DNA of 7,119 nt from Porticoccaceae bacterium (GTDB lineage: Bacteria; Pseudomonadota; Gammaproteobacteria; Pseudomonadales; Porticoccaceae). This document shows positions 1 to 7,000 of this stretch, one piece after another. Position 1 is the stretch's first letter. Each line of letters begins with the position of its first letter. Below the pieces are notes generated by a model. The model was not told where the DNA came from. It ran no database searches and worked only from the letters and a program-made list of their open reading frames with translations. The DNA lies in NCBI GenBank assembly GCA_003491845.1, contig DNBN01000028.1, forward strand, positions 1-7,119, in the 5' to 3' direction. A program made the position numbers and the translations under genes.

Positions 1-417
1 ATTGCGCTGAGTAAGAATGTCGATTAATTTGTAACGCGCTCGCACCAGACGACTGGGAGTAACATCTTCTCCAAGCATGGAGGGAGATAGATCAAGTATA
101 ACCACCAGTACTGAATCTTGTTTATGCACTGGTTGTGGTAATTGTTGCCATGTAGGACCTGCAAGGCTTAAGCAGCAAAGCACCCATGACAAGGCTAAAA
201 ACCCTAAATTCCACTGGGCTTTACGGCCTTTTTCAGTATCTTTATCTTCTATTAAAAATGGTAGCAATGCAGGGTTTATAATGTTGTGCCAATTTCCTAC
301 GTTACGTTTACGCCAACCAAAATAGACTAAAAGAATAGCTGCGGGTAACAGTCCTGCAAACCAAAAAGGTCGCAAAAAATGTAGGTTACTTAGACCTTCA
401 GCGATACTCTCAATCAT
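1..417 (-). CDS. BatB-like VWA-domain membrane protein (5' part, runs off the left edge)
   Basis: This is the N-terminal 139 codons of a VWA protein, open to position 1. The ATG at 417 lies inside the end of the upstream BatA-like gene (8-nt overlap, ATGATTGA), and a strong Shine-Dalgarno GGGAGGGA sits just upstream. The protein starts with a segment rich in hydrophobic residues containing HFLRPFWF (residues 13-20) and a first membrane span at about 19-34. A second span lies at about 70-86 and ends in LAGPTW. It is followed by QLPQPV and then the VWA beta-strand VLVVILDLSPSM, with the MIDAS DxSxS residues D109, S111 and S113. VTPSRLVRARYK (119-130) is the usual continuation in BatB/VWA-TPR proteins. 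In this family a C-terminal TPR region normally follows; it lies outside the window, so its presence is inferred. The likely role is as a membrane-anchored, periplasmic-side or cytoplasmic-side partner of BatA and MoxR; its biochemical activity is not established. Last gene of the operon within this window. Confidence 0.9.
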   Translation of the reverse strand, partial: MIESIAEGLSNLHFLRPFWFAGLLPAAILLVYFGWRKRNVGNWHNIINPALLPFLIEDKDTEKGRKAQWNLGFLALSWVLCCLSLAGPTWQQLPQPVHKQDSVLVVILDLSPSMLGEDVTPSRLVRARYKLIDILTQRN

Positions 418-1408
418 TCAGTCCCTCCCAACGACTTTTTAGTATAAAAATGATGAGACTCAGTAAGAACCCAAAGCCCAATGGCCAGTGGAAGAGCGTG
501 GTCACCGGTCGAATAGTCTCTGCGTCCTGTTCTATAGGTTCTAGTTCATTGAGGCGAGTATAAATAGCAGCTAACTCTTGAGGATTCCGCGCTCGAAAAT
601 ACTGACCGCCAGTGGTAGACGCGATGTCAGCAAGTGTCTTTTCATCTAGGTCAGCGCTGGGGTTAATTGTGGTGCTACCAAACAATCCTCGCTGCTGTTG
701 ACGTTCGGCGCCAATGCCAATCGTGTAAATTTTAACACCGGAGCGTTTGGCCAGATCAGTTGCTTCGGTGGGCTTAAGTGCACCTGTATTATTTGATCCG
801 TCAGTCATAAGAATCAGCACGCGATTATCTTTTGGTCGGTCTTGTAGCCTCTTGATCGACAGGCCTATGGCGTCACCAATGGCCGTTCCATTTCCGGCAA
901 ACCCAATTTGCGCCTCCAGTAAAAGCATTTGCATGGTTTCTCTGTCAAATGTTAATGGGGTTTGTAGGTAAGCCTTTTCACCAAATAGTACAAGACCTAA
1001 ACGATCACCTACACGTTGCACTACAAAATCACCGACAACCGCCTTTACAGCCACAAGACGATTTACCTGCCGACCTCCAAGCACCATATCTTCGCGCTCC
1101 ATACTGCCAGAAATATCCACTGCAATAAGAATGTCACGGCCTGTAGTAGGCAGCGCCACAGGATCGCCAACATAGACCGGTCGGGCCAAACCTACCAAGG
1201 CAGACAACCAACACAAAGATAATAAAACAATGAGATAATGACTGCGCCAATCATTATTTTTTGAGTAACCAGACTCTGCTAAAGCAGCAGCGACGAACAG
1301 GGGTGCTTTTAGTGCTTGGCTATTGGTTTTCGCGGGGGTGCGCCACCACCGATATATTAGCGGCAGAGGGATGAGGCCTAACACCCATAGCCATGTGAAG
1401 CTTAGCAT
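410..1408 (-). CDS. BatA-like VWA-domain membrane protein
   Basis: A 332-residue protein with the architecture of BatA (Bacteroides aerotolerance-type) proteins. A first hydrophobic span at about residues 4-19 is followed by a second at about 57-76 ending in GLARP. A VWA domain covers about 90-290, and a C-terminal membrane span lies at about 305-323. The MIDAS motif is complete: DxSxS at D98, S100 and S102 (VDISGSM), the threonine in GNGTAIGDA (T175), and the aspartate in LMTDGSNNTG (D203). A metal-dependent ligand-binding VWA domain is therefore expected. Its length matches the family. The ATG at 1408 overlaps the end of the DUF4381 gene by 7 nt (ATGCTAA), and the ribosome site is weak (AGGT 3 nt upstream), which fits translational coupling. 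It also overlaps the next VWA gene by 8 nt. By family knowledge it would work with MoxR and the other VWA proteins of this operon in a membrane-associated complex; the client is unknown. Confidence 0.93.
   Translation of the reverse strand: MLSFTWLWVLGLIPLPLIYRWWRTPAKTNSQALKAPLFVAAALAESGYSKNNDWRSHYLIVLLSLCWLSALVGLARPVYVGDPVALPTTGRDILIAVDISGSMEREDMVLGGRQVNRLVAVKAVVGDFVVQRVGDRLGLVLFGEKAYLQTPLTFDRETMQMLLLEAQIGFAGNGTAIGDAIGLSIKRLQDRPKDNRVLILMTDGSNNTGALKPTEATDLAKRSGVKIYTIGIGAERQQQRGLFGSTTINPSADLDEKTLADIASTTGGQYFRARNPQELAAIYTRLNELEPIEQDAETIRPVTTLFHWPLGFGFLLSLIIFILKSRWEGLND
422..429 (-). promoter_or_regulatory. Strong Shine-Dalgarno for the BatB-like gene
   Basis: Read on the minus strand this is GGGAGGGA, 4 nt from the ATG at 417 (6 nt counting from the GGAGG core). 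It lies inside the last codons of the BatA-like gene. It is the best ribosome site in the operon and supports the overlapping start chosen for BatB. Confidence 0.65.
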
Positions 1409-1911
1409 GATACCTGGGCCTTTAAATCTTTTAGCGGGGGATGACTCTTAATCCAAGTGTCACTACTGGCGATCAAATGCTCAAGTATCTGTGGATCTTC
1501 ATTTTCATCAGTGACATTTCCATACAAATATAGAGCCAGATTATCAGGCAAGTCCTCAAATACCGGTTCCTTGCTACTGTTTTTTAAAAACAATACAAAA
1601 GAGTCAATATGTTTGCTAGTCAAATACTCATCAGGATAAACACTATTGACAGTCTGTTTGAGAAGTGCAAAAACCCTAACCAGTTTCTGTTGATACGTTG
1701 GGCTTGTATCTCCTTCGATGAATTTAAGCTTTTGCAATGCTTCTCTACGATACAGATTAGTTTGATAACGTCGAAATAATACGATGATCAACCAGATTAA
1801 CAAGCCCATAGTGGAAAGCACTAGAATCCACCAACCAGGTGCAAGTGGCCACCATGAAATAGGTTCAGGTAAATGAATATCACGAAGTTTTGCTAGGGGA
1901 TCGCTTTGCAT
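1402..1911 (-). CDS. DUF4381 family single-span membrane protein
   Basis: A 169-residue protein with the N-terminal signature typical of DUF4381: a short segment with LRDIHLPEPISWWPLAPGWW (residues 9-28). A single membrane span follows at about 28-46, then a basic RRYQTNLYRREAL stretch and a mostly helical soluble domain to the end. The positive-inside rule suggests that the C-terminal domain is cytoplasmic. Proteins of this family are found almost only between DUF58 and BatA genes in MoxR-Bat operons, as here, and are probably a structural or adaptor subunit of that system; no enzymatic motif is visible. The ATG at 1911 shares one base with the DUF58 stop codon (TAATG), and the only purine-rich stretch (AAGGGG) is distant from the start, so translation is probably coupled to the gene before it. 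The stop overlaps the BatA-like start by 7 nt. Confidence 0.9.
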   Translation of the reverse strand: MQSDPLAKLRDIHLPEPISWWPLAPGWWILVLSTMGLLIWLIIVLFRRYQTNLYRREALQKLKFIEGDTSPTYQQKLVRVFALLKQTVNSVYPDEYLTSKHIDSFVLFLKNSSKEPVFEDLPDNLALYLYGNVTDENEDPQILEHLIASSDTWIKSHPPLKDLKAQVSC

Positions 1912-2858
1912 TAGGCTTTAATCCGCCCCTTGCTGCGATGTTTTCCATAGGCTTTATTTAAGACTCCGATAACGCTCTGTTCTGTGTTAAACGTCAGCAG
2001 TCCTGCTGAAAGCTTTTCACTAATGATTCGTAAATGATTTTGACGTTCGCTAAATGCCTTTTCAATACGATGGCGTACTAATTGATTACCTGTATCTAGT
2101 GCAATCTTGTTGGTTCCATCAGTAACGCCATAACGTGCAGGTGGAGGTAATTTTTGTTCAATAGAATCATACACTTGACAGAAATTTAGATTGCCAAGGC
2201 GGGCTAAATCAAATAAGTGGCGCTCGCAACTCTCACTGAGGTCATGAAAATCACTGACAATAAAGACAGTGCTTCCGGGCAGAGTAAATCGTCTAGCCTC
2301 TTCAAGCATGCTTGCCAGGCTTATAGATTCTAAGAGTTGTTTTGACGTAACTAATTTCTCACTGTAGTCCTTAAGACCATGAATAAATTGCAGCACTGAA
2401 TGATGGCTTCGGCGTGCCTTGACATCCATCTGGTGTTGATCACCAAAAATCAATCCGCCAGCGCGATCATTAGCTGCTAGGCCGGCCCAGACAAGTGCCG
2501 CTGATACTTCGCAGGCCACCACTGACTTTAACCGCTGGCTGCCAAAAAACATCGGGGCTCTTAGATCACTGATCACTAAAATAGGCCTTTCTCTTTCCTC
2601 ACTGAACATTTTAGTGTGTGGTATCTGTGTTCTTGCCGTGACTCGCCAATCGATATTTCGAATATCATCGCCTGGCTGGTATATGCGAACTTGATCAAAG
2701 TCCATGCCACGACCGCGAAATCGAGATTTATGACCGCCTGCGAGCATTTGTCGGGCTTGCACTTTGGGGAAATTAGTTAGCCCGCGCGCGCCATGGCGCA
2801 TGCGTACCATGGTTTGAAGGTCAGCAATAGCTGGGTTTTGTGACGAGATAGTTTCCAT
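1911..2858 (-). CDS. DUF58 domain-containing protein with degenerate VWA metal site
   Basis: A 315-residue soluble protein with no evident membrane span. The DUF58 core is clear: RFRGRGMDFDQVRIYQPGDD (residues 46-65) followed by IRNIDWRVTAR (66-76) and KMFSEERERP (83-92). These are the most conserved blocks of the family. The region after about 93 has a VWA-like fold pattern (ILVISD, then later FIVSDFHDL at 199-207). However, where a canonical VWA has DxSxS, this protein has SDLRAPMFFG (97-106), keeping D98 but lacking both serines, so ordinary MIDAS metal binding is doubtful. As I recall, this is common in the proteobacterial MoxR-associated DUF58 subgroup. It lies 13 nt downstream of moxR with no clear Shine-Dalgarno and is joined by TAATG to the DUF4381 gene. 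It is probably an adaptor or partner acting with the MoxR ATPase; the molecular function is unproven. Confidence 0.93.
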   Translation of the reverse strand: METISSQNPAIADLQTMVRMRHGARGLTNFPKVQARQMLAGGHKSRFRGRGMDFDQVRIYQPGDDIRNIDWRVTARTQIPHTKMFSEERERPILVISDLRAPMFFGSQRLKSVVACEVSAALVWAGLAANDRAGGLIFGDQHQMDVKARRSHHSVLQFIHGLKDYSEKLVTSKQLLESISLASMLEEARRFTLPGSTVFIVSDFHDLSESCERHLFDLARLGNLNFCQVYDSIEQKLPPPARYGVTDGTNKIALDTGNQLVRHRIEKAFSERQNHLRIISEKLSAGLLTFNTEQSVIGVLNKAYGKHRSKGRIKA

Positions 2859-2871
2859 TATTTATGATTCA

Positions 2872-3825
2872 CTAAGCGGAAGGCACAACAGCTAAAAGTG
2901 TGTCTATCACCTGATTACTTGTAATTCCGCTGGCTTCGGCCTCGAAACTTAAAATCAATCTATGTCGCAAAATATCATGGGCAACGCTACGAATATCATC
3001 TGGAGTAACAAAATCCCTGTTATCCATCCAAGCCAGTGCGCGACTACATCTGTCCAAAGCAATTGTTGCTCTGGGGCTAGCGCCATAATCTAACCATTGT
3101 GCTAGTTCCACACCGTATTGTTTTGCGTTGCGAGTGGCAAGTATGATTTGTACTAAATATTCCTCAACAGCATCTGCCATATGTACTTCAGAAACCTGTT
3201 GTCTGGCCGCTAATAATGTCGCTTGAGTAAGCGGTTTAATTGGAGTACTTGACTGATTAGTGGTTTCTAGCCGGGACAAGGCTAAAATTGCCCGCTCTGT
3301 AGCGGGAGCGGGATAATCCACAAGAACATGCATTAAAAATCTATCCATCTGTGCTTCTGGGAGTGGATAGGTACCTTCCTGCTCAATAGGATTTTGGGTT
3401 GCCATTACCAAAAATATATCGGGGAGAGGATAGGTACTTTTACCCACAGAAATTTGCCGCTCCGCCATGGCCTCCAGTAACGCTGATTGTACCTTGGCTG
3501 GTGCTCTATTGATTTCATCGGCAAGAACTAAGTTATGGAAAAGAGGACCTGCCTGAAATTCAAACGTACCCTCCTGTGGTCGATAAATATCACTACCTGT
3601 AATGTCTGCGGGTAATAAATCAGGAGTGAACTGAACGCGATGAAAATCAGCTTCAAGTCCTTCAGACAAAGTCTTGATGGCTTTTGTCTTTGCAAGACCA
3701 GGGGCCCCCTCCACTAGGAGATGACCATCCGCTAGGAGCGCAATCATAAGGCGCTCGATTAGATGTTCTTGACCAACAATTTTGTTACCTAACCATTCCC
3801 TAAGGATATTTATTTGTTGTTGCAA
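2872..3825 (-). CDS. moxR: MoxR family AAA+ ATPase, TTG start
   Basis: First gene of the operon, encoding 317 residues when started at the TTG at 3825. AAA+ motifs, numbered from that start: Walker A GAPGLAKT (40-47), Walker B LADEINRA (D103, E104), sensor 1 ATQNP (142-146), arginine-finger region EAQMDRF (R162) and sensor 2 GASPRA (R252). Other MoxR signatures are IVGQEHLIERL near the N-terminus and FTPDLLPADITG after Walker A. An in-frame TTG also exists at 3906, giving 344 residues, but its extra 27 residues are basic and unlike the family, and it has no Shine-Dalgarno. The 3825 TTG has AAAGAGGT ending 5 nt upstream and gives the usual MoxR N-terminus (QQQINILREWLG) and length. MoxR ATPases are thought to act as chaperone-like remodelling motors, often with VWA partners, as encoded by the following genes. 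The cytoplasmic ATPase call is firm; the client is unknown. Confidence 0.95.
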   Translation of the reverse strand: MQQQINILREWLGNKIVGQEHLIERLMIALLADGHLLVEGAPGLAKTKAIKTLSEGLEADFHRVQFTPDLLPADITGSDIYRPQEGTFEFQAGPLFHNLVLADEINRAPAKVQSALLEAMAERQISVGKSTYPLPDIFLVMATQNPIEQEGTYPLPEAQMDRFLMHVLVDYPAPATERAILALSRLETTNQSSTPIKPLTQATLLAARQQVSEVHMADAVEEYLVQIILATRNAKQYGVELAQWLDYGASPRATIALDRCSRALAWMDNRDFVTPDDIRSVAHDILRHRLILSFEAEASGITSNQVIDTLLAVVPSA

Positions 3826-3830
3826 AATTG

Positions 3831-3838
3831 ACCTCTTT
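3831..3838 (-). promoter_or_regulatory. Shine-Dalgarno site that decides the moxR start
   Basis: On the minus strand this reads AAAGAGGT, followed by 5 nt and then the in-frame TTG at 3825-3823. It is the only good ribosome-binding sequence near the 5' end of moxR; the region before the alternative TTG at 3906 (AATAAACC) has none. This supports a non-ATG start and a 317-residue product. Confidence 0.7.
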
Positions 3839-3865
3839 ATTTTTTGTAGAAAAATCTTATCCCTA

Positions 3866-3894
3866 ATTTTAGACTGTCTGTAGCCATCCTTCAA
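3866..3894 (-). promoter_or_regulatory. Candidate sigma70-type promoter for the moxR operon (proximal)
   Basis: On the minus strand, TTGAAG (3894-3889) is separated by 17 nt from TAAAAT (3871-3866). The -10 hexamer matches the sigma70 consensus at 5 of 6 positions and the -35 at 4 of 6. Initiation would fall near 3859 and give a leader of about 34 nt with the AAAGAGGT ribosome site near its end. This only makes sense if translation starts at the TTG at 3825, since the promoter lies inside the longer reading frame from 3906. Prediction by eye only. Confidence 0.4.
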
Positions 3895-3944
3895 ATGCTT
3901 GAGCAAGGTTTATTTGATTACATTTTTGAGACCACAAAAGTGAA

Positions 3945-3959
3945 TTTTGGTTGCCAAAA
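3945..3959. repeat. Short inverted repeat in the divergent intergenic region
   Basis: TTTTGG (3945-3950), a 3-nt centre TTG, then CCAAAA (3954-3959) form a perfect 6-bp inverted repeat. It lies next to the predicted start point of the distal leftward promoter, where an operator could sit. No known regulator motif is recognised, and a repeat this short may be chance in AT-rich DNA. Confidence 0.3.
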
Positions 3960-3962
3960 AAC

Positions 3963-3990
3963 ATAATATTTTCACACAGTCGAATAGCAA
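3963..3990 (-). promoter_or_regulatory. Candidate sigma70-type promoter for the moxR operon (distal)
   Basis: On the minus strand, TTGCTA (3990-3985) is separated by 16 nt from TATTAT (3968-3963), matching the sigma70 consensus at 4 of 6 and 5 of 6 positions. It would start transcription near 3956 and give a leader of about 130 nt before the TTG at 3825. It may be an alternative or additional promoter to the proximal one. The region is AT-rich, so chance matches are possible. Confidence 0.35.
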
Positions 3991-3991
3991 T

Positions 3992-4020
3992 TTGTTACTT
4001 TAGATAAGGGAGCTATTTTA
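3992..4020 (+). promoter_or_regulatory. Weak candidate promoter for the glutamate dehydrogenase gene
   Basis: TTGTTA (3992-3997) is followed after 16 to 17 nt by TATTTT or ATTTTA (4014-4020). A further AT-rich block, TATTATAAAT (4025-4034), resembles a -10 element but has no good -35 at the right spacing. The candidate -35 lies directly next to the -35 of the distal leftward promoter, so the two transcription units would be divergent and close enough to interfere or share a regulator. Low certainty. Confidence 0.25.
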
Positions 4021-4072
4021 CGGCTATTATAAATGAGTATTAAATCACAATAAAAGGGTGCTAAATCCTGTC

Positions 4073-7000
4073 ATGGAAGCAACAAAAGACGATCGTCGCC
4101 AACAATTAATCAAATCACTGGCAACGATTGCCAAAACAAAACTTACTAAGGTGCAACAGGGACAGTTTAACAACTTCATTGCCCAAGCAATGCATTTCTA
4201 TCCTGATGCCGATTATCTCGATCGTACTTCAGAAAATATCTTTTGGAACATATGGGGCCTCTTTTGTTTCACTCAGAAACCATTTGATAAACAGCAACCC
4301 AATAACGCAAAAGTACGAATATTTACACCTTCAGTTGAAGTCGATGGCTGGTTAGGTCAGTTGACAACGATTTACATTGACCAGAGAGATATGCCATTCC
4401 TTGTAGATACGTTACGCATGGCTTTAAATCGCCGTGGCCTCAACATATTCACCTTGCAAAGTAATCCTGTCTGGATTGTCCGAAAGGATTCTGGTGAGAT
4501 AGAGCAAATTTCTTCAAAATTTTTACAAGGTGCTCAAAGTGAGGCCCTTATGACCATTGAGGTAGATTTACTCTCTGAGGCAGAGATGCAGGAGGTTCAT
4601 CGTGAGTTAGAGATTGTGCTTGACGATGTAAGCGTTGTCGTCGACGGATACGGTGTTATGTTAAAACGCGTAGAGGATTTGATTGCTGAATTGAAACAAA
4701 ATGCGCCTAACGTTGGGCAACTTGAGGAGTCTCTGGCCTTTTTAGAGTGGATCTATTCAGGATATTTTGTCTTTACCGGTTGTGCTGAGTTCGTGCTGGA
4801 TGATCAGAATAATAATATGGTGTTGCGTGAAGTTCCTGGCAGCGCCTTTGGGCTCTTAGGGAAATACCAAGGTGATATTCGCCAAGAATCTGTGGATCAA
4901 CTCAGTGATGGTGTTAAAGCCTTGTATGAGGATGACCAAATATTAGCCGTGACTAAATCCTCTAAGCGATCTCCAGTCCATCGTAATAGTTATTCTGATT
5001 ATATTGTGGTCAAGCGTTTTGACAAGACAGGTAAAGCGGTAGGGGAAATACGATTTTTAGGTCTTTATACCTCGCAGTTTTATTCCTATAGTCCGAGAAG
5101 AATTCCTATTCTTCGAGAAAAAGTTAATTGGATTATGCAGAATTCAGGGCTTAACATTAATAGCCATGATGGCAAGGCATTGCAAACAATCTTAGATTCT
5201 CACCCAAGAGATGAGCTTCTTTTAGTCGATCAAAACATTTTGGCGAAGACGACAATTGGTATATGGCAAATTTATGAGCGACGAGTGGTTAAGGTTTTTA
5301 TACACACAGATCCCTTTAATAAATTTGTCAGTTGCTTAGTTTATTTGCCCAGAGAGGCATTTAGCACCGAAATTAGAGAAAAATTAGAGGAAAAAATAGG
5401 TCAAGAATTAGGTGCACTAGAGAGTGAATTTTCTACTCAGTTTGTACCCGATTCGGTTTTGGTAAGAATTCATTTTGTATTTAAGATTGATAATCAAGGC
5501 TATTTATCGGTAACAGATGAATCCTTACAGTCTCTGGTGGAACGTATTACGCGCGACTGGGCTGATGAATTTTTAGAACAGGCACAGCTTGCTTATGGTC
5601 CAGCCGAGGGCTCAGCGCTGTCTCGTCGTTTCCATAGCGCATTTTCAGAAGCTTACAAAGAACTTTTCACTCCGACAGTTGCTCTTGAGCATATTGCATT
5701 ATTTGATCAATTAGATGGTGATGATGAATTAGCAATCGATTTGTTTAGTAGTCAGGATACTACTGACCAGTATCTGCATCTGATGTTATTTCATCGCAAA
5801 ACACCCTTAGAACTCTCAGATATGATACCTATGCTAGAGAATTTGGGTTTTCGAGTCCTAATGGAGCATCCCTATGCGCTTCACCCTGAAGCGAATGACG
5901 TTCTTTGGGTGCAAGACTTTAGCTTACAGTTTTCTTTAGATGTGAATGTTGATGTGTCAGCTGTGCAAAACAGTTTTAAGGATGCTCTGTTGCGCGTTTG
6001 GCGTGGTGATGCTGAAAACGATACTTTTAACCGTTTGGTGGTGGGTGCTCGACTCGATTGGCGCTCTGTTGCCATGTTACGGCTTTATGCACGATATTTA
6101 AAACAACTCAGTGTCCCTTACAGTCAAGCTTTTATCGCTGATACGCTAGCAAAACACTTAGATGTAACAAGAAATATAGTTGCTTTATTCAAAAGTTACT
6201 TTGACCCTCGTTACGCCTCCGAAGGCGGCTCTGAGCGAGCCGAAGGGCTAGTGCTAAAAATTCATAGTGGTTTGGATTCAATTAATAACATAAGTGAAGA
6301 CAAGGTTATTCGAGGTTACCTTGAACTCGTTCAGGCTACGTTGCGGACAAATTTTTTCCAAACATTTGAGAATGGTACTTTCAAATCGTATATTTCGGTG
6401 AAGTTAGCTTCACAAACGATTAGTTTGGCACCAAAGCCACGACCTGCTTATGAAATATTCGTCTATTCTCCAAGAGTAGAGGGCGTTCATTTACGTGGTG
6501 GAAAAGTGGCACGTGGAGGTCTTCGGTGGTCTGATAGAGTAGAGGATTATCGAACCGAAGTACTTGGTTTGGTCAAGGCACAGCAGGTGAAAAATGCGGT
6601 GATTGTACCAACCGGTGCCAAAGGAGGATTCGTTGCAAAGCAGGCAAATATCAGCTTAGGTCGTGAGGCTTTCTTACAAGAGGGTATAGCTAGCTATATG
6701 CTTTATATTCAAGCCCTGCTGGATATCAGTGACAATATGACCGGCGATATACTAGTACCCCCCAAAGAGGTGGTGCGCCGAGATGGTGATGATCCCTATT
6801 TGGTGGTGGCCGCCGACAAAGGTACTGCAACTTTTTCTGATACAGCAAATGAAATATCGGAAGCTAATGATTTTTGGCTTGGTGATGCCTTTGCGTCGGG
6901 TGGTGGCAATGGTTATGACCATAAAGGCATGGGAATAACGGCAAGAGGAGCCTGGGTGGCTGTCCAGCGGCACTTTTATGAAATTGGTGTTGATATTCAA

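Noticed and set aside
77..325. Plus-strand reading frame with a cysteine-rich stretch (CLCTGCGNCC) resembling a metal-binding motif
   Set aside because: It is antisense to the conserved BatB-like coding sequence, including its MIDAS region, and has no ribosome site or family-like context; the motif is a by-product of the opposite strand.
747..1222. Two plus-strand reading frames opposite the BatA-like gene
   Set aside because: Both lie fully antisense to a well-supported VWA domain and encode no recognisable sequence.
1457..1639. Plus-strand 60-residue reading frame opposite the DUF4381 gene
   Set aside because: Antisense to a conserved gene, with no ribosome site or recognisable motif.
3826..3906. 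A separate leader peptide or N-terminal extension of MoxR
   Set aside because: The frame is continuous with moxR, has no ribosome site at its own start, and holds a promoter-like element, so it is better read as 5' untranslated or control DNA.
4128..4355. Plus-strand 75-residue reading frame in another frame near the start of the glutamate dehydrogenase
   Set aside because: It overlaps the N-terminal region of the dehydrogenase, whose frame matches the family; this frame is a shadow.
6215..6241. GC-rich double hairpin (GCCT-AGGC and GGCTC-GAGCC) that could be a terminator or repeat element
   Set aside because: Both stems are short (4-5 bp), there is no following T-run, and the DNA encodes a variable but in-frame linker (YASEGGSERAEG) of the dehydrogenase.
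5881..7000. Two minus-strand reading frames (5881-6075 and 6752-7000) opposite the dehydrogenase
   Set aside because: They are antisense to conserved parts of the dehydrogenase and have no independent support.
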